A stretch of 64,000 nt of DNA from assembly GCF_035944375.1 (NCBI RefSeq), contig NZ_DASZBE010000011.1; one strand, 5' to 3'. The notes beneath the pieces are model-generated. The model saw nothing but the letters and a program-made list of their open reading frames with translations, had not been told where the DNA came from and searched no databases. Shown one piece after another: positions 34,938 through 43,647 of this stretch. The position numbers and the translations under genes are program-made. The DNA is from Allobosea sp035944375. Its GTDB lineage: Bacteria > Pseudomonadota > Alphaproteobacteria > Rhizobiales > Beijerinckiaceae. Each line of letters opens with the position of its first letter. The stretch's first letter is position 1.

Positions 34938-36488
34938 TCACAGGCCCCAGGGCAATCCCAGCGTTTTCCAGATTACGAAGAGGGCGGTCCACACCAGGAA
35001 CATGCCGGCCAGATAGGGCAGCATCAGCGCCACGACTGTGCCGACACCGGCGTTGCGGTCGTATCTCTGCATCAGGCCGACCACGAGCGCGAAGTAGGCG
35101 TTGAGCGGCGTGATCATGTTCATCGGGCTGTCGCCGATCCGGTAGGCCGAGAGCACCGCTTCGGGCTCGACGCCGAGCTTCATCAGCAGCGGCACGAAGA
35201 CGGGCGCGAAGATCGCCCATTTGGCGATGGCCCCGGTCAGCAGCAGATCGATAATGGCGACGACGACGATGAAACCGAGCAAGAGCGGAAGCGCGCCGAT
35301 ATTGGCCGACTGCAGCACCCCGGCGAGGCTGAGCGCCATCACCGTGCCCATGTTCGTGTAGGTGAAATAGGCGACGAACTGGCTGAGAATGAAGAACAGG
35401 AAGATCGTGCCGCCGAGGCCCTTGATCGATTTCTCGATGGCCGCGATGACCTCCGTCAGCGTGCGCACCGTCCCGGCCCCGATGCCGTAGCACCAGCCGC
35501 TGGTCAGGAAGATCAGCATGATCAGGGCGATCAGCCCGTTCATGAAGGGTGAATTGCCGATCAGTTCACCGGTCGTCGGATTGCGCAGGGGCGCACCGGC
35601 GGGAACGGTCAACAGCAGGAACACGGCGATCAGCCCGAGCAGACCGAAGCCGGCGAAGCGCAGGCCGCGCGATTCCGCTTCGGACAACAGCGCCGCCTGG
35701 TCCGTCGTCGTTCCCTCCGCCGCCTTCGTGCGATCATAGGGGCCGAGCCTCGGGCCGACGACCTTGTCCGTGATGAACGCGATGGTCATCGTCAGAACGA
35801 CGACCGACGCGAACGAGAACCAGACGTTCGAGGCCAGGCCGATCGTGCGGGCGGGGTCGACGAGACGGGCGGCGTCGTTGGTGAACTCGACGAGCACCGC
35901 GTCGAGCGGCTTGATCAGCATGTTGACGGTGAATGCGCCGGCCACGCCCGCGAAGCCCAGCGCGAGACCCGCCATCGGGTTTCGACCGACGGCCAGATAG
36001 GCGATGCCGGCCAGCGGAATCAGCACCAGATAGCCCGCGTCGGCCGCGATGCTGGCGGTGATGGCGACGAAGGCCAGGATGTAGGTCAGCGCCGCGGGCG
36101 GCGAGATGATCACCAGCTTGCGGATCAGCGCGGTGACAAGGCCCGATTCTTCCGCGACGCCGGCGCCGATCATGGCGGCGATCATCAGGCCCACCGCGGT
36201 GAAGGCCATGAAGTTCGGGACCAGCGAGGAATAGATGAACCGGATGCCCTCGGCGTTGAGAAGGCTCCGGATCGCCGTCGACGCCTTTTCGATCTCGTGC
36301 GTCTCGGGATTGATGCGCTCATAGGACACCTGCGTGCCGAAGAGGCTGAACACGGCCGAGAGCACGATGACGATGCCGATCAGGATCAGGAAGATCACCA
36401 CCGGATGCGGCACCATGTTGCCGACCTTCTCGACGCCGTCGAGGAAGCGCTGCATCGTGGTCTTGGGTGCGGTGCTCTCCATCGCCAT
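34938..36488 (-). CDS. abgT: AbgT-family transporter
   Basis: 516 residues from ATG 36488 with GGAGGAAGG upstream; an earlier start would add an unsupported basic stretch. About 12 transmembrane helices. MVPHPVVIFLILIGIVIVLSAV near the N-terminus, and SPMNMITPLNAYFALVVGLMQRYD near the C-terminus, are AbgT hallmarks. AbgT of E. coli takes up p-aminobenzoyl-glutamate, while relatives MtrF and YdaH expel sulfonamides; direction here is undecided. First gene of the minus-strand operon abgT - M20 - SLC13, with a candidate AraC operator at 36605-36638. Confidence 0.9.
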   Translation of the reverse strand: MAMESTAPKTTMQRFLDGVEKVGNMVPHPVVIFLILIGIVIVLSAVFSLFGTQVSYERINPETHEIEKASTAIRSLLNAEGIRFIYSSLVPNFMAFTAVGLMIAAMIGAGVAEESGLVTALIRKLVIISPPAALTYILAFVAITASIAADAGYLVLIPLAGIAYLAVGRNPMAGLALGFAGVAGAFTVNMLIKPLDAVLVEFTNDAARLVDPARTIGLASNVWFSFASVVVLTMTIAFITDKVVGPRLGPYDRTKAAEGTTTDQAALLSEAESRGLRFAGFGLLGLIAVFLLLTVPAGAPLRNPTTGELIGNSPFMNGLIALIMLIFLTSGWCYGIGAGTVRTLTEVIAAIEKSIKGLGGTIFLFFILSQFVAYFTYTNMGTVMALSLAGVLQSANIGALPLLLGFIVVVAIIDLLLTGAIAKWAIFAPVFVPLLMKLGVEPEAVLSAYRIGDSPMNMITPLNAYFALVVGLMQRYDRNAGVGTVVALMLPYLAGMFLVWTALFVIWKTLGLPWGL

Positions 36489-36914
36489 GTCGGCCTTCCT
36501 CCCCGGCCGGGAGCAGACCCGGCAACAACGACCTTTTCGGCGGGACAGAGTCCCGCGAAGGCTAGAGGGCGAACTTAGTGGGATGAGCCGCTGGGGCATC
36601 GGCACAGAATCCCAAAGCTTGGGCCGGCTGTCCCAAAATGGCAGGAAGCGGGCGAGACTGTGGCCGGTCGCCGCTTTGTGACGAAAGCAGGGCGGCGAGG
36701 CTTGTCTTCCAACCGTTACGTCGCTTCAATACCGCAGCGTCAGGAACGGGTTGCGAGCCCGGCCAGCCCGGCCGGAACCGTCCCGGATGCACGCGACGTG
36801 TCCGGCGGGACGTTCCGCCCGGTCGATGAAGAGTTCGGAGTCTTGCCTCATGCCGGAACAGCAACCGACGACGCGACGCAGCGTCCCGGGACGTGCCGGC
36901 GCCGGAGGCCGGCG
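36489..36914. other. Divergent intergenic region abgT / lipoprotein hydrolase
   Basis: A 426-bp stretch holding regulatory DNA. It carries the conserved motif at 36605-36638, listed separately. From 36660 onward the frame of the lipoprotein gene is open, but its codons before ATG 36915 lack signal-peptide character, so I leave that part non-coding. Confidence 0.5.
36605..36638 (-). promoter_or_regulatory. Candidate AraC operator upstream of abgT (site 1)
   Basis: On the minus strand it reads TTTTGGGACAGCCGG then CCCAAGCTTTGGGATTCTG. TTTGGGA half-sites are at 36631-36637 and 36610-36616, 21 bp apart in direct orientation, as AraC-type regulators prefer. A near-copy lies at 39255-39286 before the RND operon, in the same orientation relative to its gene. 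Distance to the abgT start codon is 116 bp. Confidence 0.6.
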
Positions 36915-38054
36915 ATGAAGCCTGCACCGGCACGCATCGCCGCGATCCTCGCAACCGGCCTGCTCCTGGCGGGCTGCGCATCCGCACCGCGCGGCCTGCT
37001 CCAGACCGTCGCGCCCATCGAGGGCACCGCCAAGCTCGACATGCTCACCGCGACGACGCGGGCGGTCTCGGACGAGCCGGGCGTGCTCTATGATGGCGAG
37101 CGGGGCAGGGGCGTCTCCTTCAGCAACATCGTCGTCTCGATCCCCCGGAACCGCGAGCCCGGCACGATCCAGGTTCCGCGGGCGGTGCCCGGCAACCCGG
37201 CCACCGACTTCACCGTCAGCGCCGCGACCTCGCTGCAGAAATCCGATCTGCCGCGCTGGTTCGCCTCGGCCGGCGGTCGCAAGCGGCGCGCCTTCATCTT
37301 CGTGCACGGCTTCAACACGCCCTTCGACCGGGCCGTCTTCCGCTTCGCGCAACTCGCCCATGATTCGGACGCCAATGCCGCGCCGATCCTGTTCTCCTGG
37401 CCGTCGCGCGGGCGCCTGCTCGACTACCGGCTCGATCTCGACAATGCGTCCTATTCGCGCTCCGATCTCGCGGAGGTGCTGATGATGGCGGCTCGCAGTC
37501 CGGCGGTGGGGGAGATCGTCGTGCTCGCGCACTCGATGGGTGGGTGGCTCGCCGTCGAGGCGCTCAAGCAGGTCGCGCTGAAGAATGGCGGCGTCCCGGC
37601 CAAGATCAACAATCTCATCCTCGCATCGCCGGATCTCGATGTCGGGGTCTTCCGGCGCCAGATCCAGGACATGGGTCCGCGCCGTCCGCAGATCACGATC
37701 TTCGCCTCACAGAACGACCGTGCTCTGCAGCTTTCGCAGTTCCTGGCCCGCGGCGCGACCCGGCTGGGGGCGATCGACCTGTCCCGAGAGGACTACCAGT
37801 CGCAACTGGGCGATCTCAAGGGCATCACCGTGATCGACATCAGTGCGATCAAGGCCGGTGACCGGGTCAACCACGACACCTACGCCTCGAGCCCGGAGAT
37901 CGTGCGATTGATCGGCAACCGCCTGATCGAGGGGCAGGTCATCACGGATTCGGACGTGACGGGCACTGGAACGGCGCTGGAGACGGTAGGCTCCGCCGCC
38001 GGTCTGCTGATCACTGCGCCAATCCGCGTCTTCGACGCCGCCACGACACGTTGA
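36915..38054 (+). CDS. DUF900-type alpha/beta-hydrolase lipoprotein
   Basis: 379 residues. Lipoprotein signal with lipobox LLAGC (MKPAPARIAAILATGLLLAGC). The alpha/beta-hydrolase core shows FVHGFNT (oxyanion loop) and LAHSMGGW (nucleophile elbow G/A-H-S-M-G) with Ser as nucleophile and a late HDTY. It belongs with the 'alpha/beta hydrolase of unknown function (DUF900)' lipoproteins. Probably acts on an ester or lipid at the envelope. ATG 36915 chosen by the signal peptide. Alone on its strand, divergent from abgT. Confidence 0.83.
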   Translation: MKPAPARIAAILATGLLLAGCASAPRGLLQTVAPIEGTAKLDMLTATTRAVSDEPGVLYDGERGRGVSFSNIVVSIPRNREPGTIQVPRAVPGNPATDFTVSAATSLQKSDLPRWFASAGGRKRRAFIFVHGFNTPFDRAVFRFAQLAHDSDANAAPILFSWPSRGRLLDYRLDLDNASYSRSDLAEVLMMAARSPAVGEIVVLAHSMGGWLAVEALKQVALKNGGVPAKINNLILASPDLDVGVFRRQIQDMGPRRPQITIFASQNDRALQLSQFLARGATRLGAIDLSREDYQSQLGDLKGITVIDISAIKAGDRVNHDTYASSPEIVRLIGNRLIEGQVITDSDVTGTGTALETVGSAAGLLITAPIRVFDAATTR

Positions 38055-38198
38055 GGTGACGCAGAGTTTCTTGACCGCGACCAACCGTAACGCGAAATTT
38101 GGGCCACAGCAAAACACGGAGGACATCCCGGACTACATCCTGAACGGGACGCTCGGAAGACAAGCCGCACGCAACAATCCGAATGCACGGAGGCGACC

Positions 38199-39305
38199 AT
38201 GGCACTGTCCGCAAGCCCTCGACCCCCCTTCACGGAGGGACCCGTCCTTTCGCCGATCACGGTCCCGCAGGAGTATCCCGCGCCTCAGCAACGCACCTGG
38301 ATCCTGGCGGCCACAGGCGCCCTTCCCGCAAAGCCTGCCGCCTGGCTGTCCCCGGAGCCACGCGCTGCGACCGAGTGGCGGTTCGGCGATGTCACCCTCA
38401 TCCGCGATGTCCGCCCGATGGGCTCAGCCTCGGCGGGCGCGCAGCGGGGCCCGCGGTTCAAGCACCAGGGCTGCGTCGCCCTGCTTTGCAGCGATGCGGG
38501 AGACCGCGTACCCCTCCTTTTCGTCTCGCGCCGAGCCGGTCTCGCCCTGGCCGCACTGGAGACGTCGGCCCCCCGGTTCGGGAGCGCCGATGAACGGCTC
38601 GTCCTGCTCGTTCCCGGGGGCTGGCTCGAGGGTGCCGGCGCCGTGGGCCCGGTGCAGTCGATCGAGACCGAAGCCGGCCCCGGGGCGCTGCTGGCCGGCT
38701 TCATGCGCCAGCTCGCCGGCCAGTCCCGCCCGTTCGGCGACGACCAGGCGAGAAGCCTGGCCACCGCGGTGCGCGCCCTTGTCGAGGCCTGCATCGCGCC
38801 CGCCGGACGGTCCCTCGCGGCGATCGCGCCATCGCCGTCGTCGGGCACGGTGGAACGCGCGCGCCAGATCGTGCAGCGCCATATGGGCTCGCCCGAGTTC
38901 GGCCCGCCACAGCTCGGCCGGCTGCTGGCGATGTCACGCTCGAAGCTCTACCGCCTCCTCGACGGGGACGGCGGGGTCGCGCATTTCATCAACCGCGAGC
39001 GCCTGCTGCAGGCGCGGCGCGATCTCACCACCCCCGGCGAGCCGCTCTCGGTTCACGCCATCGCCAGCCGCGTCGGCTTTCGCGACCACTCCACCTTCAG
39101 CCGCGCCTTCCGGCGGGAATATGGCTGCAGCCCGAGCCGGTGGCGCGAACGCTCGCAACCGTCTGATCAGGACGTCACCAGCCCCGGCCCTGCGCCCCAG
39201 GGCGCACGTCGCGCCGAGCGCCCGGTCTGTATCCACTGCGAGCGCCGCGGGGAGAATGGGATGAACAGCCCAGATTTGGGATTCTGGGCTGATCCGGCCC
39301 CGTGA
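38199..39305 (+). CDS. AraC-family transcriptional regulator B
   Basis: 368 residues, ATG 38199 with CGGAGG upstream. C-terminal AraC HTH pair at about 220-325: PPQLGRLLAMSRSKLYRLLDGDG and VHAIASRVGFRDHSTFSRAFRREYG, followed by CSPSRWRE. The N-terminal 200 residues are a ligand or dimerisation domain of the AraC_binding_2 kind. Its last 14 codons overlap the operator-like motif that precedes the RND operon (39255-39286), suggesting it regulates that operon and perhaps itself or abgT. Located between the abgT and RND operons. Confidence 0.87.
   Translation: MALSASPRPPFTEGPVLSPITVPQEYPAPQQRTWILAATGALPAKPAAWLSPEPRAATEWRFGDVTLIRDVRPMGSASAGAQRGPRFKHQGCVALLCSDAGDRVPLLFVSRRAGLALAALETSAPRFGSADERLVLLVPGGWLEGAGAVGPVQSIETEAGPGALLAGFMRQLAGQSRPFGDDQARSLATAVRALVEACIAPAGRSLAAIAPSPSSGTVERARQIVQRHMGSPEFGPPQLGRLLAMSRSKLYRLLDGDGGVAHFINRERLLQARRDLTTPGEPLSVHAIASRVGFRDHSTFSRAFRREYGCSPSRWRERSQPSDQDVTSPGPAPQGARRAERPVCIHCERRGENGMNSPDLGFWADPAP
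39255..39286 (+). promoter_or_regulatory. Candidate AraC operator upstream of the RND operon (site 2)
   Basis: AATGGGATGAACAG then CCCAGATTTGGGATTCTG; AATGGGA and TTTGGGA half-sites start 20 bp apart, at 39255 and 39275. TTTGGGATTCTG is identical to that in site 1 at 36605-36616 (minus strand), and the flanks continue to match (GCCCA before, GC.GAT after). It lies in the last codons of AraC gene B and 141 bp before the first adaptor gene. Confidence 0.6.
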
Positions 39306-39427
39306 TGGTGTTGCTAGCTTCCCAACCAACGCTCGGAAACGGGGCGCGATGGCGCTTGCCGGGTGCCCTGGGAGGCAGTCCTCGTCTCCTGCGTACAACG
39401 GACAGTCGCGATGCGAGTGAACGACTG

Positions 39428-40561
39428 ATGCGAAAGCCCCACCGGCAAGACGGCTCGGAACGTCGTGACGACAAGCTCCGCCGAGGCGGCGGCGCCGTTG
39501 CGGTCGTCCTTCTGCTTTTCGTGGCCGCGGGCTGCCAGCGCCAGGGGGAATCCGCGCCCGGGCCGGTGATCCGGACGGTACGCACCACCACCGTCGAGGC
39601 GCCGCGCCAGCTGGCCGATCTCGGCTTCAGCGGTCATGTCGAGGCGCAGGATCAGGCGTCGCTCTCCTTCCGCATCGGAGGGCGCCTGGCGGAGCGCCTC
39701 GTCGGCGTCGGGGCGACGGTGGCCGAGGGGCAGGTCGTCGCCCGCCTCGATCCGGAGAACGAACTCAATGACCTGCGCGCGGCGCGGGCGGCGCTGACGG
39801 CCGCCGAGGGCGCGCTGCGCAAGGCGGAGAACCAGCATCAGCGGCAGGAGCATCTCCTGGCGCGCGGCATCACCACCCAGGCCGATTTCGAGGCGGCCGA
39901 GCAGGGGCGCACCGCCGCGCGCGCCCAGGTCGAGGCGGCCCGCGCCCGCGTGCGGACGGCGGAGGACATCGTCGCCTTCACCACCCTGAAGGCCGATGCG
40001 CCGGGCGTCGTCACGCGGGTCGGCGCCGAGCCGGCCGAGGTCGTCGCGGCCGGCCGCATGATCGTCCAGCTCGCCCGGCGGGACGGCCGCGACGCCGTCT
40101 TCGCGGTGCCGGCGGACTCGATCCGCGCCATCCCCGCCGACGCCACGGTCCATGTCGCGCTCGCCAGCGACCCCGCGGTCAGCGTGCGCGGCCATGTCCG
40201 CGAGGTGGCGCCGCAGGCCGATCCGGTCACGCGGACCTTCCGCGTTCGCGTCGGCCTGACGGACCCGCCGGCCGCCTTCCGGCTCGGCACCACGGTGTCG
40301 GGCTCGATCCGCGGCGGCGAGGCCTCGGGCGTGGCCATCCCGGCGACGGCGCTGACCGAGCGCGAACAGGCCACCGGGGTCTGGGTCGTCGATCCGACGG
40401 CGCTGACCGTCTCGCTGCGCAAGCTCGAGCTGATCTCGCGCGACCCCGCCACCGCGATCGTCGCCAAGGGGCTGGCGATCGGCGACATCGTCGTCACCGC
40501 GGGCGCCAACCTCCTCAAGGAAGGGCAGCGCGTGCGCCTGTCCGGGACCGAGGCACGATGA
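39428..40561 (+). CDS. RND efflux periplasmic adaptor 1 (lipoprotein)
   Basis: 377 residues. N-terminal lipoprotein signal (VAVVLLLFVAAGC; lipobox VAAGC), then barrel-sandwich/lipoyl half (about 60-100), a coiled-coil hairpin (about 105-180, ENQHQRQEHLLARGITTQADFEAAEQ), the second lipoyl half and beta-barrel (HVREVAPQADPVTRTFRVRV). It bridges an inner-membrane RND pump to an outer-membrane channel. ATG 39428 is the only start giving a proper signal peptide. It overlaps the pump gene by 4 bp. Confidence 0.9.
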   Translation: MRKPHRQDGSERRDDKLRRGGGAVAVVLLLFVAAGCQRQGESAPGPVIRTVRTTTVEAPRQLADLGFSGHVEAQDQASLSFRIGGRLAERLVGVGATVAEGQVVARLDPENELNDLRAARAALTAAEGALRKAENQHQRQEHLLARGITTQADFEAAEQGRTAARAQVEAARARVRTAEDIVAFTTLKADAPGVVTRVGAEPAEVVAAGRMIVQLARRDGRDAVFAVPADSIRAIPADATVHVALASDPAVSVRGHVREVAPQADPVTRTFRVRVGLTDPPAAFRLGTTVSGSIRGGEASGVAIPATALTEREQATGVWVVDPTALTVSLRKLELISRDPATAIVAKGLAIGDIVVTAGANLLKEGQRVRLSGTEAR

Positions 40562-43500
40562 GCTTCAATCTTTCCGAATGGGCCCTGAAGAGCCGCTCGG
40601 TCGTGATCTATCTCATGATCGTGGCGGTGGCCGCCGGTGTCTTCGCCTTCGTCAAGCTCGGCCGCAACGAGGATCCGGCCTTCGTCATCAAGTCGATGGT
40701 GGTCGTCGCTGCCTGGCCGGGCGCGACGATGGAGGACACACTCAGCCAGGTCACCGAGCGTCTCGAGCGCCAGATCGAGGAGACGCCGGGGCTGGATTTC
40801 GTGCGCAGCTTCACCACGCCGGGTCGGACGACGATCTTCGTCAATCTGAAGCAGGACGTCCCGGCCCATGCCGTCCAGGAGACCTGGTTCAAGGTCCGCA
40901 ACCTCGTCGCCGACGTCCGCCACACCCTCCCGGCCGGCACGATCGGCCCTTTCTTCAACGACCGTTTCGGCGACACCTTCGGCATCATCTACGGCTTCAC
41001 CGCCGACGGCTTCACGGGCCGGGAGTTGCGCGACCATGTCGAGGCCGCCCGCTCGCGGCTGCTGCTCGTCCCCGACGTCTCGAAGATCGAGGTCATCGGC
41101 GCGCAGGACGAGCGCATCTTCATCGAGTTCTCCGTCCGCGAACTCGCCAATCTCGGGATCGAGCGCTCGGCCCTGCTCGGCGCCCTGCAGGCCCAGAACG
41201 TCGTGCGTCCGGCCGGCGTGGTCCAGACGCAGGACGAGAAGTTCTCGATCCGCGTCTCGGGCGCCTTCCAGTCGGAGGCCGATCTGCTCGAGATCAACTT
41301 CCCCGTCGGCGACCGCATGGTGCGCCTGGCCGACATCGCCACCGTCAAGCGCGGCTTCGCCGACCCGCCGCAGCCGATGTTCCGGGTCAACGGTCAGGCT
41401 TCGATCGGCCTCGGCATCGCGATGCGCGAGGGCGGCGACATCCTGGCACTGGGCGCCAACATCAAGAAGGCGATGGCGGAGATCACGGCTGATCTGCCGG
41501 TCGGCATCGAGCCGCGGCTGGTCGCCGACCAGTCGGTGACGGTGGATGAGGCGATCGCCGACTTCATGAGCTCGCTCTGGCAGGCGGTCGCGATCATCCT
41601 CGTGATCAGCTTCATCAGCCTCGGCGTGCGGCCGGGGCTGGTGGTGGCGCTCTCGATCCCGCTGACGCTGGCCGTCGTCTTCGCGGTTATGAACGTCATC
41701 GGCATCGACATGCAGCGCATCTCGCTGGGCGCGCTGATCATCGCGCTCGCGCTCCTCGTCGACGACGCCATGACGACGACGGACGCCATGGTGACGCGCC
41801 TCGCCGCCGGCGACGAGAAAGCCAAGGCCGCGACCTTCGCCTTCGAGAAATACGCGGTCGCGATGTTCGCCGGCACGCTGGTGACCATCGCCGGCTTCGT
41901 GCCGATCGGTTTCGCCGCCAGTTCGGCCGGCGAATACACGTTCTCGCTCTTCGCGGTGGTCAGCATCGCGCTCGTCGTCTCCTGGTTCGTCGCCGTGATC
42001 TTCGCGCCCGTGCTCGGCATGGCGCTGCTCGTGGCGCCGAAATCCTCGGGGCAGGCGGCGGGGCCCGGGCGGATCGAGCAGGGCTTCCGGGCGATGCTGT
42101 CGGGCGCGATCCGGGTGCGCTGGCTGACGATCGCCGTCACGATCGGCCTGTTTGCGGCGTCGATGCTGGCCCTGCCGCTGGTGCCGCGGCAGTTCTTCCC
42201 GGCCTCCGACCGGACCGAGCTGCTGGTCGACATGACGCTGCCGCAGAACGCCTCGATCTATGCCAGCGAGGCGCTGGTGAAGCGCTTCGACGCGGCGCTG
42301 AAGGACGATCCCGACGTGGCGCGCTGGAGCACCTATGTCGGGCGCGGCGCGATCCGCTTCTACCTGCCCCTGAACGCGCAGCTGCCGAACGACTTCTTCA
42401 ACCAGGCGGTGATCGTCGCCAAGGACGTCGCCGCTCGCGACAGGCTGCAGAAGAAGCTCGAGGCACGGCTGGCCACGGAATTCCCGAACCTGATCGCGCG
42501 GGTCTATCCCCTCGAGCTCGGTCCCCCGGTCGGCTGGCCGGTGCAGTACCGCGTGACGGGCCCCGACATCGCCGAGGTCCGCGGCATCGCGATGAAGCTG
42601 GCGCAGGTGGTGGCAGGCAATCCCCACACCGACCAGGTCAATTTCGACTGGATCGAGCCGTCGCGCGAATTGCGGCTGCGGGTCGATCAGGACGAGGCGC
42701 GCCGCCTCGGCCTGAGCTCGCAGGCGCTCGCCGCGATCGTCAACACCGTCGTCTCCGGAACCGTCGTGACGCAATTGCGCGACGACATTTACCTCGTCGA
42801 CGTCGTCGTGCGGGCGCAAGGGTCAGACCGCATCTCGCTCGACACGCTGCGCACGATGCAGGTGGCGCTGCCGGGCGGGCGTTCCGTGCCGCTCTCGCAA
42901 TTCGTCACCTTCAGCTACGATCTCGACGCGCCCCTGATCTGGCGCCGCGACCGGGTGCCGACCCTGACGGTCGCCGCCGACATCAAGCCCGGCGTCCTGC
43001 CCGAGACGGTCGTCAGCGCGCTGGCGCCCGGCATCGAGGCGCTCAGAAAGACGCTGCCGCCCGCCTATGACATCGCCACCGGTGGCACGGTCGAAGAAAG
43101 CGCGAAATCCCAGGCCTCGGTCATCGCCGTGGTGCCGGTGATGCTGCTGATCATGTTCACGGTGCTGATGGCGGAGCTGCGCAGCTTCAAGCTCTTCGCC
43201 ATCGTCATCTGCATCGCGCCGCTGGGCATGATCGGTGTCGTCGGAGCGCTGCTGGTCTCTGGCAAGCCGCTCGGCTTCGTCGCGCTGCTCGGCGTGCTCG
43301 CCCTGATCGGCATCATCACCAAGAATGCGGTCATCCTGATCGGCCAGATCGAATCCGAGCGCGCCGCCGGCAAGAGCATCACCCAATCTGCTCTCGACGC
43401 CGCCTCGACCCGCTTCCGCCCGATCATGCTGACCGCGGTTTCGACCGTGCTGGGCATGATCCCGATCGCGCCGACCGTGTTCTGGGGGCCGATGGCCTTC

Positions 43501-43647
43501 GCGATCATGGGCGGGCTTCTGGTCGCGACAGTGCTGACGCTCGTCCTGCTGCCCGTGCTCTACGTCACCGTCTTCGGGGGGCAGTCTCCCGCCGCCGAAC
43601 CGGCGCAGGGCGCTGCGCCCGACACAGTGGGAGCGGCTGCGCGATGA
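40558..43647 (+). CDS. RND-family efflux pump permease (TriC-like)
   Basis: 1029 residues, the inner-membrane proton antiporter of a tripartite exporter. N-terminal helix, large periplasmic loops (40-335 and 560-870) and 12 transmembrane helices; the proton-relay Asp-Asp pair is in LALLVDDAMTTTDA (TM4), and TM10-12 contain ITKNAVILIGQIE. The N-terminus MSFNLSEWALKSRSVVIYLM and the flanking adaptors resemble TriC of Pseudomonas. It lies between two adaptor genes, each overlapping by 4 bp, and without an outer-membrane factor nearby, so a shared TolC-like channel must be used. Substrate unknown. Confidence 0.93.
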   Translation: MSFNLSEWALKSRSVVIYLMIVAVAAGVFAFVKLGRNEDPAFVIKSMVVVAAWPGATMEDTLSQVTERLERQIEETPGLDFVRSFTTPGRTTIFVNLKQDVPAHAVQETWFKVRNLVADVRHTLPAGTIGPFFNDRFGDTFGIIYGFTADGFTGRELRDHVEAARSRLLLVPDVSKIEVIGAQDERIFIEFSVRELANLGIERSALLGALQAQNVVRPAGVVQTQDEKFSIRVSGAFQSEADLLEINFPVGDRMVRLADIATVKRGFADPPQPMFRVNGQASIGLGIAMREGGDILALGANIKKAMAEITADLPVGIEPRLVADQSVTVDEAIADFMSSLWQAVAIILVISFISLGVRPGLVVALSIPLTLAVVFAVMNVIGIDMQRISLGALIIALALLVDDAMTTTDAMVTRLAAGDEKAKAATFAFEKYAVAMFAGTLVTIAGFVPIGFAASSAGEYTFSLFAVVSIALVVSWFVAVIFAPVLGMALLVAPKSSGQAAGPGRIEQGFRAMLSGAIRVRWLTIAVTIGLFAASMLALPLVPRQFFPASDRTELLVDMTLPQNASIYASEALVKRFDAALKDDPDVARWSTYVGRGAIRFYLPLNAQLPNDFFNQAVIVAKDVAARDRLQKKLEARLATEFPNLIARVYPLELGPPVGWPVQYRVTGPDIAEVRGIAMKLAQVVAGNPHTDQVNFDWIEPSRELRLRVDQDEARRLGLSSQALAAIVNTVVSGTVVTQLRDDIYLVDVVVRAQGSDRISLDTLRTMQVALPGGRSVPLSQFVTFSYDLDAPLIWRRDRVPTLTVAADIKPGVLPETVVSALAPGIEALRKTLPPAYDIATGGTVEESAKSQASVIAVVPVMLLIMFTVLMAELRSFKLFAIVICIAPLGMIGVVGALLVSGKPLGFVALLGVLALIGIITKNAVILIGQIESERAAGKSITQSALDAASTRFRPIMLTAVSTVLGMIPIAPTVFWGPMAFAIMGGLLVATVLTLVLLPVLYVTVFGGQSPAAEPAQGAAPDTVGAAAR

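Noticed and set aside
39838..42819. About 990-codon open frame antisense to the RND adaptor and pump genes
   Set aside because: Low-complexity His/Asp/Arg composition typical of the mirror frame of GC-rich genes; no ribosome site.
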